32,500 nt of DNA from Leptospira barantonii (GTDB lineage: Bacteria > Spirochaetota > Leptospiria > Leptospirales > Leptospiraceae). This document shows, one piece after another, positions 1-14,239 of the stretch (positions within the stretch are counted from its first letter, which is position 1; the number at the start of each line of letters is the position of its first letter). The notes below the pieces were generated by a model. The model searched no databases. It had not been told where the DNA came from and saw only the letters and a program-made list of their open reading frames with translations. Location: positions 1 through 32,500 of the forward strand of contig NZ_NPDS01000012.1 of assembly GCF_002811925.1 (NCBI RefSeq), read 5' to 3'. A program made the position numbers and the translations under genes.

Positions 1-343
1 ATTGCTCCCATGCGTGACGCTCCTCCGTTTTTTCTAAAACTTCAACCCATACGGTTCCGAGTGACGTCACCTCGGCACCCACGAGCTCGCGCTTGCAATG
101 GACTACGGCCGTGACAGATTGTGAGCAAGCGATGCCGCACGGATATTGCTCACGCGACTCGAAAGCAAAGATAAATTCAAATTTTATTCTTCTCGGTTCG
201 AGCAAGCGTTTCGATAGTAAGAATAAGACAAGATAAAGCCCGAAACTAAATTATTGTTCCCAGACTCAAGAGCGCGACATCCAGGACACCCAAAACATTC
301 AATGCCGACAACAGCCGAATCAAAATCAAGTTCGCCGACACCA
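1..343. other. Non-coding stretch with several dyads
   Basis: No convincing gene is seen here. Three structures stand out. Positions 61-70 are a perfect 10-bp palindrome (GTGACGTCAC) flanked by CCGA and TCGG, which could form a longer stem with one bulge. Positions 121-128 (GTGAGCAA) and 146-153 (TTGCTCAC) are perfect 8-bp inverted arms with a 17-nt loop. Positions 93-152 share word order with 4136-4188. Whether this is the 3' end of a transcript entering from the left, an RNA, or a decayed repeat cannot be told from the window alone. Confidence 0.5.
93..153. repeat. Possible dispersed repeat, copy A
   Basis: The stretch has TTGCAATG (93-100), then ACTACGGC (102-109), then TATTGCTCA (144-152). 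The same three words occur in the same order at 4136-4188, with 51 bp here and 44 bp there from first to last word start. The resemblance is patchy between the words, as expected for a decayed intergenic repeat. Homology is an inference from three shared words. Confidence 0.4.
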
Positions 344-646
344 ATGAAAACTTATCAAAGAACGCTGATAAAAATTCTACTCGTGCCCGTTTTGATCCTA
401 CCGCTGGGAACCAACTTCTTTCTACAAAGCTCCGAAACCGAAAAAGCGGAAACCAAACCGTTACTACGCGTATTCCCTTCTTATCGAAAGGAAGAATGCG
501 ACTGGGCCATTCGTTGGGATATCTGTTTGAGTTGTATGAGAATCGGAAGAAGATACGCGCAAAGAATTCATTTTTATCCTTCGGGACCTTACCGAGAACA
601 TGGCTGTTATTCGGAAGAAGAAGGATTCTTCTTAATGGAAGAATGA
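344..646 (+). CDS. Small secreted or membrane-anchored hypothetical protein
   Basis: I do not recognise the family. The start at 344 is chosen because it places a basic N-terminus (MKTYQRTLIK) directly before a hydrophobic stretch of about 13 residues, as in a signal peptide or anchor. The frame is open from a TTG at 254, with another ATG at 302, but neither earlier start gives a sensible N-terminus and none of the three has a clear Shine-Dalgarno. The mature part is about 75 residues, rich in Arg, Tyr and Glu, with four cysteines (ECDW, DICLSC, HGC) that could pair outside the cytoplasm. There is no lipobox. The gene stands alone, with the next gene convergent. The absence of a ribosome site and of recognisable relatives keeps confidence modest. 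Confidence 0.45.
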   Translation: MKTYQRTLIKILLVPVLILPLGTNFFLQSSETEKAETKPLLRVFPSYRKEECDWAIRWDICLSCMRIGRRYAQRIHFYPSGPYREHGCYSEEEGFFLMEE

Positions 647-765
647 GATTTGTTCAAGTTCCAAAAAACTAAATTAGAATGATTGCAAACAATGCCAGAA
701 CGAGCGATAGGATAGATAAGAACGGAAAAGTGGCGGAAGCGGAAAAAAGGTGGGAAAGAATTCAA

Positions 766-794
766 CACCTCGTCATCGAAAGATCAACGAGGTG
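766..794 (-). terminator. Hairpin after the patatin-GH5-lipoprotein operon
   Basis: CACCTCGT (766-773) and ACGAGGTG (787-794) form a perfect 8-bp stem with a 13-nt loop, 15 bp beyond the stop of the minus-strand lipoprotein gene. Read on the minus strand it is followed by TTGAATTCTTTC, which is moderately T-rich. This fits an intrinsic terminator for the operon. Confidence 0.6.
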
Positions 795-809
795 CGAATA
801 GGAGAAATC

Positions 810-1087
810 TTATTTCTTACAAGCCTGGATTGCAGGAATGCTTTTTGCAGATTTAAGACAAGTAAGATCGAATTTTCCGGACATACATTCTTTTTGTAAA
901 ACTGGAACTAATGTCGCTTTCATAGTCGCGATGTTTGCAGTGTCGTCCGCTTTTTGTCCAGCGGTAAGATTGGTTAACATTTCTTCTACGATAGGAGCGC
1001 ATTCTTCCGCAGAATGTTTCGGTCCGCCGCACATTACAGTCAATGAAAGAACTGCAAGAGCGCTTAGGGAAATCATAAGAACTTTTT

Positions 1088-1091
<4 letters not shown>
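810..1091 (-). CDS. Small four-cysteine lipoprotein (TIGR04454-like)
   Basis: A 93-residue protein with a basic start (MKKV), a hydrophobic stretch and a spirochaete-style lipobox ending at Cys21 (LTVMC then GG), so it should be lipidated and held in a membrane. After the lipid Cys there are four more cysteines (31, 69, 78, 91), enough for two disulfides in a small helical domain. The composition and length resemble the small Leptospira lipoproteins of the TIGR04454 type; this assignment is from memory of the family. Its ATG overlaps the TGA of the upstream glycosidase (ATGA), so it is probably translationally coupled as the last gene of that operon. No enzymatic motif is seen; function unknown. 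Confidence 0.82.
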
Positions 1092-3057
<1,966 letters not shown>

Positions 3058-3058
3058 T

Positions 3059-3940
3059 CTAATATTCTCCGAACTGAATTCTTGCGTCCTCGTATCCTCG
3101 GGTGATCAGATAGTCAGCCTGAACTTGCGAAAAGTTCAGAATACTTCCAAAACCGAGAGAGGTCCTTGGACCGATCGTACGGATCTTCAACTCGGGGCGA
3201 TCCGCGCTTGGAATCGATAAGAGGGAAGAAAGTTTTGATTTTTTTCCTTTCTTCATTTTTTTCTCGAAGTTCAAATTGGACATCACGGTTTGAAACGAAC
3301 CGATCAAAGAAAGTTCGAATACCCTTTCCAAACCTTCTCTTCTCGTCTTCGGCAAACCCATATCGATTCCACCGACCGGCGACAAAAGAACAACTACGAT
3401 GTCGGTCGCTCCTCGTTCCACCGCGGGAAGAATCGGAGTGTTCGCCATCACTCCGCCGTCCCAATGCGGTTTTCCATCCACGTACTGCCAAGGGAAAAAC
3501 ATGGGAATCGCGGAGGACGCCATCACGTGTTCTATGTCGATTTCCTTGTTTCTAAAAAAGACGAGCTCTGCGGTGAGAATGTTGACCGCGGTGATGATCA
3601 CCTCGACCGGATTCTTCCTTAAATTGCGGAAGTCAAGATGGGAATAAAGCAGATTCTTAAGCGGGGTCGTATCGGTTAACGGCGAATAACTTTTTACGAA
3701 GATATCGACCAGATCGTTCCAGATCGAATAACGCATCACCTTCTTCGCTTCGATGGACTTCCACAACTTCGTGATTTCGGCGGCGTTCATTCCACAACCC
3801 ATCGCGGTCGCGGTGATCGCCCCTACGGAAGTACCGCAGATAATGTCCGGCTTAAATTGGATCTCCTCCAAATAACGAAGAACACCCGCTTGGTAAGCGC
3901 CTCGGGCTCCGCCTCCGGATAGGATAAGGGCACGTTTCAT
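3059..3940 (-). CDS. Patatin-like phospholipase
   Basis: A 293-residue patatin-family serine acyl hydrolase. The oxyanion-hole motif GGGARG is at residues 9-14, the nucleophile elbow GTSVG gives Ser38, and the catalytic Asp161 lies in WDGG, completing the Ser-Asp dyad. Members cleave acyl chains from phospholipids or other lipid esters. There is no signal peptide or membrane segment, so it is probably cytoplasmic or peripheral. It is first in the minus-strand operon, 6 bp from the GH5 glycosidase; the pairing of a lipid acyl hydrolase with a ceramidase-type glycosidase suggests joint breakdown of glycolipids, which is an inference. The start is the ATG next to the family's usual N-terminus, with an AGGTAGA sequence just upstream. 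Confidence 0.92.
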   Translation of the reverse strand: MKRALILSGGGARGAYQAGVLRYLEEIQFKPDIICGTSVGAITATAMGCGMNAAEITKLWKSIEAKKVMRYSIWNDLVDIFVKSYSPLTDTTPLKNLLYSHLDFRNLRKNPVEVIITAVNILTAELVFFRNKEIDIEHVMASSAIPMFFPWQYVDGKPHWDGGVMANTPILPAVERGATDIVVVLLSPVGGIDMGLPKTRREGLERVFELSLIGSFQTVMSNLNFEKKMKKGKKSKLSSLLSIPSADRPELKIRTIGPRTSLGFGSILNFSQVQADYLITRGYEDARIQFGEY

Positions 3941-4088
3941 TCTACCTGAATCTCAAGGGGTTGGAAAAAAGAGAAGAATTTTCGGTTTGTTCGAAGGAAG
4001 TTCAAGTGGAAAGAATTTCAGAAAGAGGGAAACCTTCTGAGCGACTGCGACGTTTCGTCGACATCCATCTGTCGAGATCGGAAGCTCG

Positions 4089-4122
<34 letters not shown>

Positions 4123-4135
4123 TGGTCTGATTGTA

Positions 4136-4211
<76 letters not shown>

Positions 4212-4214
4212 ACA

Positions 4215-4253
<39 letters not shown>

Positions 4254-4351
4254 CGCAGAATATTCTGTCTCATTAAAATGTCAAGAAGAGAGCGATTTTT
4301 TTTAGAATTTTCTTTCCAAAGATGGAAATTGGATCTGCGTAAGGAGAATCC

Positions 4352-4374
4352 CCGCGCGCACGAAGTGCGCGCGG
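4352..4374 (-). terminator. Strong hairpin after the MFS gene
   Basis: CCGCGCGCAC (4352-4361) and GTGCGCGCGG (4365-4374) make a perfect 10-bp, nearly all-GC stem with a 3-nt loop, 25 bp beyond the MFS stop codon. There is no T-tract on either side, so it may act as a transcript-end stabiliser as much as an intrinsic terminator. Confidence 0.6.
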
Positions 4375-4399
4375 TCAACTGTTGAAACACAATCGTTCT

Positions 4400-5635
<1,236 letters not shown>

Positions 5636-5667
5636 TTCCCTGTAGATATAAAAACGCTAAAAATGGA

Positions 5668-5695
5668 TTGAACGACTTTATTTCTTTTCCAGAAT
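5668..5695 (+). promoter_or_regulatory. Candidate promoter of the CoA-transferase gene
   Basis: TTGAAC (5668-5673), 16 bp, then CAGAAT (5690-5695), about 27 bp before the ATG. It matches five of six and four of six sigma-70 consensus positions. An AAAAAGG lies 13 bp before the start codon. Confidence 0.35.
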
Positions 5696-5721
5696 CATGC
5701 GGAAAAAGGTTCTGAATTCTC

Positions 5722-6999
<1,278 letters not shown>

Positions 7000-7029
7000 A
7001 GAAGAAACACGGTTTACGGATTTTTTAGG

Positions 7030-7057
7030 AACGAAGGAAATCGCGATCCTCGTTTTT
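7030..7057 (+). terminator. Terminator after the CoA-transferase gene
   Basis: AACGA-a-GGA (7030-7038) pairs with TCC-TCGTT (7047-7054) with a single bulged A and an 8-nt loop; a run of five T overlaps the end of the stem (7053-7057). It lies about 30 bp past the stop codon. Confidence 0.55.
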
Positions 7058-7114
7058 ACGGAATTCTTGTAATCGAATTTTATTTTTCAAAGGAAAGAAT
7101 CGGGTCGGAATCGT

Positions 7115-7143
7115 TTGACAGAGATACTTCGATCCGTCAGATT
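7115..7143 (+). promoter_or_regulatory. Candidate promoter of the metallophosphoesterase gene
   Basis: A perfect -35 hexamer TTGACA (7115-7120) is followed after 17 bp by CAGATT (7138-7143), a weak -10 box, about 20 bp before the ATG. The short leader has no clear Shine-Dalgarno. Confidence 0.35.
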
Positions 7144-7163
7144 GATTTTGAACCGACTGTCCG

Positions 7164-7973
<810 letters not shown>

Positions 7974-8005
7974 TAAAAATATTTCTTGCGAAACCTTTTC
8001 AAAAG

Positions 8006-9643
<1,638 letters not shown>

Positions 9644-9744
9644 AACGATCTCGTAACGGATGTAATAAAGAACATTCGAAGCGATACTCTTTTCCTCTTG
9701 CAATCCCGCTTTTGCGCGAAAACCTGTGCGAAAGCGGAGATTTC

Positions 9745-10476
9745 ATGTTTCAGTTTTCTTTTTCATTTGCAAACGTTCTCGAAGAAGCTCGAGGCGTTTT
9801 ACTTCAACCCGTTTCTTTTTTTAAAAAACTTTCCGACGCTCCCGAAGAATCCCTGATCCCCATGTATCTTCGTTGTTTGATCTACATGGGATTTTTATAC
9901 GTGATCGCGGTACTCAGCATGACCGTATTGACTCCGAGCGGGTTTTCCAATCCTCCCTGGTCCTTTCTGTTTTTGGAAATGCCTATCGCCTATTTCCTCG
10001 CAAGTTTTATCGTCTTTCCTACTTTAGGACTTCTTTATATGTTTTTCTCCTGGGCATGCGGAGGGAATACGAATTGGAAAAAGAATTTTAGGGCGAGCAC
10101 CGCGGTCCTCGGAATGTTTTGGAGCGCGTTATTGCTTCAAAGTTTCGGCGGATTGATTCATATCTTCGTGGGAATCGGAATCGGAGTCGCGTTCACCGCT
10201 TACATTCCGTTTTTATTTTATATCGCTTTGACTTCGTATCTGCAAGCTCCCGTAAAAAGAACCGCGATCGTACTCGGCGTGTTCGCTTCGATTCTTTTGT
10301 ATCTTCAATATTCGAAGATGGATTCCTATATCAGGGATTATAAAATCATAGAAAGTATGAATTCTCAAAAACCGCTTTCCAGAGAAGAGGAAGTACAGGG
10401 AGAACAGGACGCCGCGGAGATCATTCGAAAGGCGATGGAAAAAGCGAAAGCTGAAGGACACGACAGCAAGGAATAA
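9745..10476 (+). CDS. YIP1-family integral membrane protein
   Basis: A protein of 243 residues with about five hydrophobic segments, beginning after an amphipathic N-terminus that has EEARGVLLQPVSFFKKL, the typical lead-in of bacterial YIP1-domain proteins. The last 45 residues are charged (SREEEVQGEQDAAEI) and cytoplasmic. Function of bacterial members is not known. The start at 9745 is chosen because GGAGA lies 5-6 bp upstream; the frame is open from 9712 but that start has no ribosome site and adds only polar residues. The thioesterase gene begins 2 bp after its stop, so the two are co-transcribed. Confidence 0.82.
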   Translation: MFQFSFSFANVLEEARGVLLQPVSFFKKLSDAPEESLIPMYLRCLIYMGFLYVIAVLSMTVLTPSGFSNPPWSFLFLEMPIAYFLASFIVFPTLGLLYMFFSWACGGNTNWKKNFRASTAVLGMFWSALLLQSFGGLIHIFVGIGIGVAFTAYIPFLFYIALTSYLQAPVKRTAIVLGVFASILLYLQYSKMDSYIRDYKIIESMNSQKPLSREEEVQGEQDAAEIIRKAMEKAKAEGHDSKE

Positions 10477-10478
10477 AC

Positions 10479-10910
10479 ATGGCAAGAATTCAACTCGAAC
10501 TCCCTAATAAATTCGTTTGGTCCGTTGATTTGGACGTTCGAATCTACGACGTAAATTTTGCGGATCATCTCGCGCACGATCGTGTAATCTCTTTGCTTCA
10601 CGAAGCGAGAGCGAGATTCTTCTTAGAACACAATTACACCGAACTCAATGTGGACGGACTTGGAATCATCATGACCGACATCGCGGTCGTGTATAAGGCG
10701 GAAGCTTTTTTCCGAGATAAAATTCGGGTGGAGATCACCGCGGGAGATTTCAATCAACGCGGTTGCGATATCTATTATAGAATGACTCACGCGGACGGAC
10801 CGGCCAACGGCAAGATCATTTGTGAGGCAAAAACCGGCGTTGTTTTTATGGATTACACGAATCGCAAGTTAGGAACTCTTCCCGAAGGTTTCCGAAAGAT
10901 TTTTCCTTAA
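10479..10910 (+). CDS. Hotdog-fold acyl-CoA thioesterase
   Basis: A 143-residue single hotdog domain of the 4-hydroxybenzoyl-CoA thioesterase type. The signature helix region is IYDVNFADHLAHDRVIS followed by LLHEARARFF, where these enzymes hold the catalytic Asp and the CoA contact. The rest (KAEAFFRDKIRVEITAGDF, then GVVFMDY) follows the family's strands. It should hydrolyse a thioester, substrate unknown. The ATG is 2 bp after the YIP1 stop and its AAGGAA ribosome site lies within the end of that gene. A hairpin shared with the convergent aldehyde dehydrogenase follows. Confidence 0.87.
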   Translation: MARIQLELPNKFVWSVDLDVRIYDVNFADHLAHDRVISLLHEARARFFLEHNYTELNVDGLGIIMTDIAVVYKAEAFFRDKIRVEITAGDFNQRGCDIYYRMTHADGPANGKIICEAKTGVVFMDYTNRKLGTLPEGFRKIFP

Positions 10911-10995
10911 TCGATTCGGATCGTTGTATCTGCGGCGGCTCGCCGAATGCGTCATACGTTGCGCGCGCTTTCGAATCGTTACAACGTTTAAGAAT

Positions 10996-11023
10996 GGAAC
11001 TCCGACTTCACCGCCGGAGTTCC
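10996..11023. terminator. Hairpin between convergent thioesterase and ALDH genes
   Basis: GGAACTCCG (10996-11004) and CGGAGTTCC (11015-11023) form a perfect 9-bp stem with a 10-nt loop, placed between two convergent genes. Both sides are only mildly T-rich, so it may serve as a bidirectional terminator. Confidence 0.6.
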
Positions 11024-11042
11024 GTCAACTCTCTCTTCTACC

Positions 11043-12665
11043 TCAAACCTTCCATGAAGTAAACATCTTACCGATCATAAAAATCGTAAGTTTTGTTCCG
11101 TTTACGATCAAAGAAATCGGATTCTTCGTAAAGTTAAACCGCATCGCCGCGAGAATCGCCTCATACGAAGTTTTGTTAAACGGATACCACCAAATATTTC
11201 TCTTCGAAGGAATGATATCCCAGTTCACGAGTTTCGGTTGAGTCATCTCGTCGAAACCCAAACCGGAATGGGTTCTACCAAGACCGGATTCTTTCCAACC
11301 GCCCCAAGGAGTTTCGGATTGACCGTGCGTATAAAGGTGATCGTTAATCGTGGTCGCACCCGATTCCAACTTACGCGCGATTTTCTTACCGAGACTTAAA
11401 TTTTTAGTCCACACGGAAGAAGTCAAGGCCATGGAAGAATCGTTCGCAAGCGCGATCGCTTCCTCGATCGTTTTAAACTTCATCACCGGAATTACCGGAC
11501 CGAAATTCTCCTCTTTCATCAGTTCCATCTGATGATTTACGTCGACCATCAAAGTCGCAGGATAAAAGAATCCCTTCGTATTTCCGGAAGGTTGTGATTG
11601 TGCGATGATCTTCGCGCCCTGTTTTACGGCCCCGTCCACCTGACGTTTCACCGTGTTGAGTTGTTCTTCAGTGGTCATGGAACCCATATCCACTTCGAAG
11701 TTTTGATCGGCTCCGTGACGGATCGCCTTCGTTTTGGCCGCAAGTAAGTTTACGAATTTATCATATACTTTTTCCTGCACATACAATCTTTCCACACCTC
11801 CGCAGGATTGACCCGCGTTTTGATAACCGGCCCAAGCCGCGCCGTTCGCCGCACGTTCCAGATCCGCGTCTTCCAAAACGATCATAGGATCCTTTCCGCC
11901 GAGTTCTAAGGACAAAGGAGTTAACGTGGAAGCCGCGGCCGCCATCAAGGTTTTACCCGTAGCCACCGAGCCGGTAAAAAAGATCTTATCGACTTTATTT
12001 TCGAAGAAGGATTTGGAAACCGCTCCGCCCGAACCTACGATATGATAAAAAAGACCTTCGGGCAATTCTCCTGCGGCAACGATCTTTTCGATGGCCTGGC
12101 CCACAAGAATCGTAGCTTGTGCGACCTTCAAAAGAATCGCATTCCCCGCCATAAGACCCATTGCGATCTCACCGAAAGGAATCGACAACGGATAATTCCA
12201 AGGGCTGATGATTCCCACCACTCCGAGAGGAACACGATGCAATTCATTCTTCTTATTAAAAAATAAGAATGTGGACATCGGAAGTTTTTTCGGCTGAAGA
12301 TGATGTCTTGCATTCTTTGCATACCAATCGGCGGCTAAAGCCGCCGGAAGAACCTCGGTTGCAAGCGCGTCCATTCTCGATTTACCGTTGTCCTTGCTTA
12401 CGATCTCCGCGAGTTCTTCGGCGTGATCCACGATATAATCTCTCATTTTGAGAACGTGTTTTTTACGATCCGCAAATTTTCGCTGAGACCATTCTTTTTG
12501 AGCCTCTCTGGCTTTTTTGAAAATCTCAGGCATTTTTGCCAGATCCGTGTTCGGGACTTTTCCGATTTCCTCCAGAGTTGCCGGATTTTGGGCAACTTGA
12601 AAACCGCTTCCCGCATAATTCCCGTTTGTTTGGCGTTTTGATTCTGCGACTGCACTCGGTGCCAT
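11043..12665 (-). CDS. NAD(P)-dependent aldehyde dehydrogenase with hydrophobic tail
   Basis: A 540-residue aldehyde dehydrogenase. The cofactor loop FTGSVATGK, the general base Glu254 in LELGGKDP and the nucleophile Cys288 in NAGQSCGG are all present, as is the conserved EENFGPVIPV. It oxidises an aldehyde to a carboxylate. The catalytic fold should end near residue 485; about 55 more residues follow, with a Trp-rich start (NIWWYPFNKT) and a hydrophobic segment (LIVNGTKLTIFMIG). This resembles the membrane tail of fatty aldehyde dehydrogenases, so a long-chain aldehyde is a reasonable guess. An AGGAG lies 8 bp before the ATG. It stands alone. Confidence 0.93.
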   Translation of the reverse strand: MAPSAVAESKRQTNGNYAGSGFQVAQNPATLEEIGKVPNTDLAKMPEIFKKAREAQKEWSQRKFADRKKHVLKMRDYIVDHAEELAEIVSKDNGKSRMDALATEVLPAALAADWYAKNARHHLQPKKLPMSTFLFFNKKNELHRVPLGVVGIISPWNYPLSIPFGEIAMGLMAGNAILLKVAQATILVGQAIEKIVAAGELPEGLFYHIVGSGGAVSKSFFENKVDKIFFTGSVATGKTLMAAAASTLTPLSLELGGKDPMIVLEDADLERAANGAAWAGYQNAGQSCGGVERLYVQEKVYDKFVNLLAAKTKAIRHGADQNFEVDMGSMTTEEQLNTVKRQVDGAVKQGAKIIAQSQPSGNTKGFFYPATLMVDVNHQMELMKEENFGPVIPVMKFKTIEEAIALANDSSMALTSSVWTKNLSLGKKIARKLESGATTINDHLYTHGQSETPWGGWKESGLGRTHSGLGFDEMTQPKLVNWDIIPSKRNIWWYPFNKTSYEAILAAMRFNFTKNPISLIVNGTKLTIFMIGKMFTSWKV

Positions 12666-12731
12666 TTAATTTCTCCTATTTTCTCTTCTTTCTATGTTTC
12701 TCATAAACCATAACGTTCGTTCTATCCGTCT

Positions 12732-12761
12732 ATAGTACAGAGAGAATGGATTTTATAACAA
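12732..12761 (-). promoter_or_regulatory. Candidate promoter of the aldehyde dehydrogenase gene
   Basis: On the minus strand TTGTTA (12761-12756), 18 bp, TACTAT (12737-12732), about 65 bp before the ATG. Each hexamer matches about four consensus positions. Confidence 0.35.
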
Positions 12762-12780
12762 GCGTTTTTGCAACCGGTCT

Positions 12781-13220
<440 letters not shown>

Positions 13221-13585
13221 ACCCTGGCTTTTTTCCTTTTCCGACGTTAGATATTTCGCACCCGCCTTTCCTATAACTCTATTCAAAAATTTATTTCTTA
13301 TCGGCGAACGCGTCGCTCCTTCAAATACGAGGCTTCGCTCGCATTGAGGATTCCTCACTTTCAATTGTACACACAAACAAACATTCTACCATTCCGGCAG
13401 AAACGATAAATAATGCTTGATCTCTATCTAACAGATAGTATCTAAAAGATATACCTCTCAATTTATAGTTTGAAGGACAGAATTTTTTCCATCCTCGTTT
13501 CATGAAATCACAGCAAAAGCCCCAACAGCAATTGTTAATCAAGCAAACTAAATATAAAGAAAACTCAAGGTTTAGAACCGCTTAA
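13221..13585. other. Intergenic region upstream of padR
   Basis: No gene is seen in these 365 bases. They hold TGAGGA-T-TCCTCA, a 13-bp dyad at 13345-13357, and a tandem dyad at 13424-13451 described separately. A TTGATC at 13417-13422 could be a -35 box for padR. The region is AT-rich relative to its neighbours, as expected for regulatory sequence. Confidence 0.5.
13424..13451. promoter_or_regulatory. Tandem dyad, candidate PadR operator
   Basis: Two near-identical 13-bp dyads lie end to end with a 14-bp period: TATCTAACAGATA (13425-13437) and TATCTAAAAGATA (13439-13451). The first extends to a 6-3-6 dyad (13424-13438). They sit about 135 bp before the padR ATG, next to a possible -35 box, the expected place for autoregulation by a dimeric winged-helix repressor. 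Confidence 0.5.
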
Positions 13586-14137
13586 ATGGCCCGTATCAAT
13601 AAAACACGTTATGCGCTTTTGGGGATTCTGGGACAAGGCCCCCAAAATGCCTATGAAATCAAAAAAACGATAGAACAATCCATCGGATTCTTCTGGCAGG
13701 AAAGTTTCGGACAGATTTATCCGATTCTGAAACAACTCGAAAAGGAAGGTTGTCTGAAATCTTCCAAAGAAAAAAAAGGATCCGGACCCGAGTCGACGAT
13801 CTACAAAATCGCACCTAAGGGTAAGAAAGAACTTAAGGAGTGGTTGGAAAAGCCCGTTGAAAAGTCCCCGTATCGAAACGAACTTCTTCTCAAACTCTTT
13901 TTCGGAAACCACGTGGATAAGGACGTGTTAATCGGACATCTTCAAGACACAAAGGAAGAAGCCAAACGTCTAACCGAAATTTACGAGAACATACGCAAAC
14001 TCGTGGAAGATTCGGATAACCCGAAAACGAGCAAGATGTTGAGTCTTGTTACTCTAGACTTCGGAATCGCCACTGCAAAAAGTTTTTTACAATGGGCCGA
14101 AGAATCCAAAATCAAAATAAAAAACTCCGATTTTTAA
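13586..14137 (+). CDS. PadR-family transcriptional regulator
   Basis: A 183-residue PadR regulator. The N-terminal winged helix (residues 1-85) has the family opening RYALLGILGQGPQNAYEIKK and the recognition region SFGQIYPILKQLEKEG, followed by the wing (STIYKIAPKGKKELKEWL). Residues 95-175 form the C-terminal helical dimerisation domain (PadR_C / Vir-type). PadR proteins usually repress a nearby gene and themselves. The likely operator is the tandem dyad at 13424-13451. The next gene downstream, 102 bp away, is the histidine kinase; upstream is the small acidic protein. No effector can be deduced. Confidence 0.92.
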   Translation: MARINKTRYALLGILGQGPQNAYEIKKTIEQSIGFFWQESFGQIYPILKQLEKEGCLKSSKEKKGSGPESTIYKIAPKGKKELKEWLEKPVEKSPYRNELLLKLFFGNHVDKDVLIGHLQDTKEEAKRLTEIYENIRKLVEDSDNPKTSKMLSLVTLDFGIATAKSFLQWAEESKIKIKNSDF

Positions 14138-14239
14138 ACCGAATTCATTTTTCTACTTTTCACTTCGATCCGTTTGTCTTAGGCTACAAACTGTTCGTAA
14201 TAATTTTTCTTCGTATTAAATTTCTTTAGTAATAGGCCG

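Noticed and set aside
180..205. GGTTCGAGC as the T-arm of a tRNA
   Set aside because: No matching acceptor, D or anticodon arms could be found around it.
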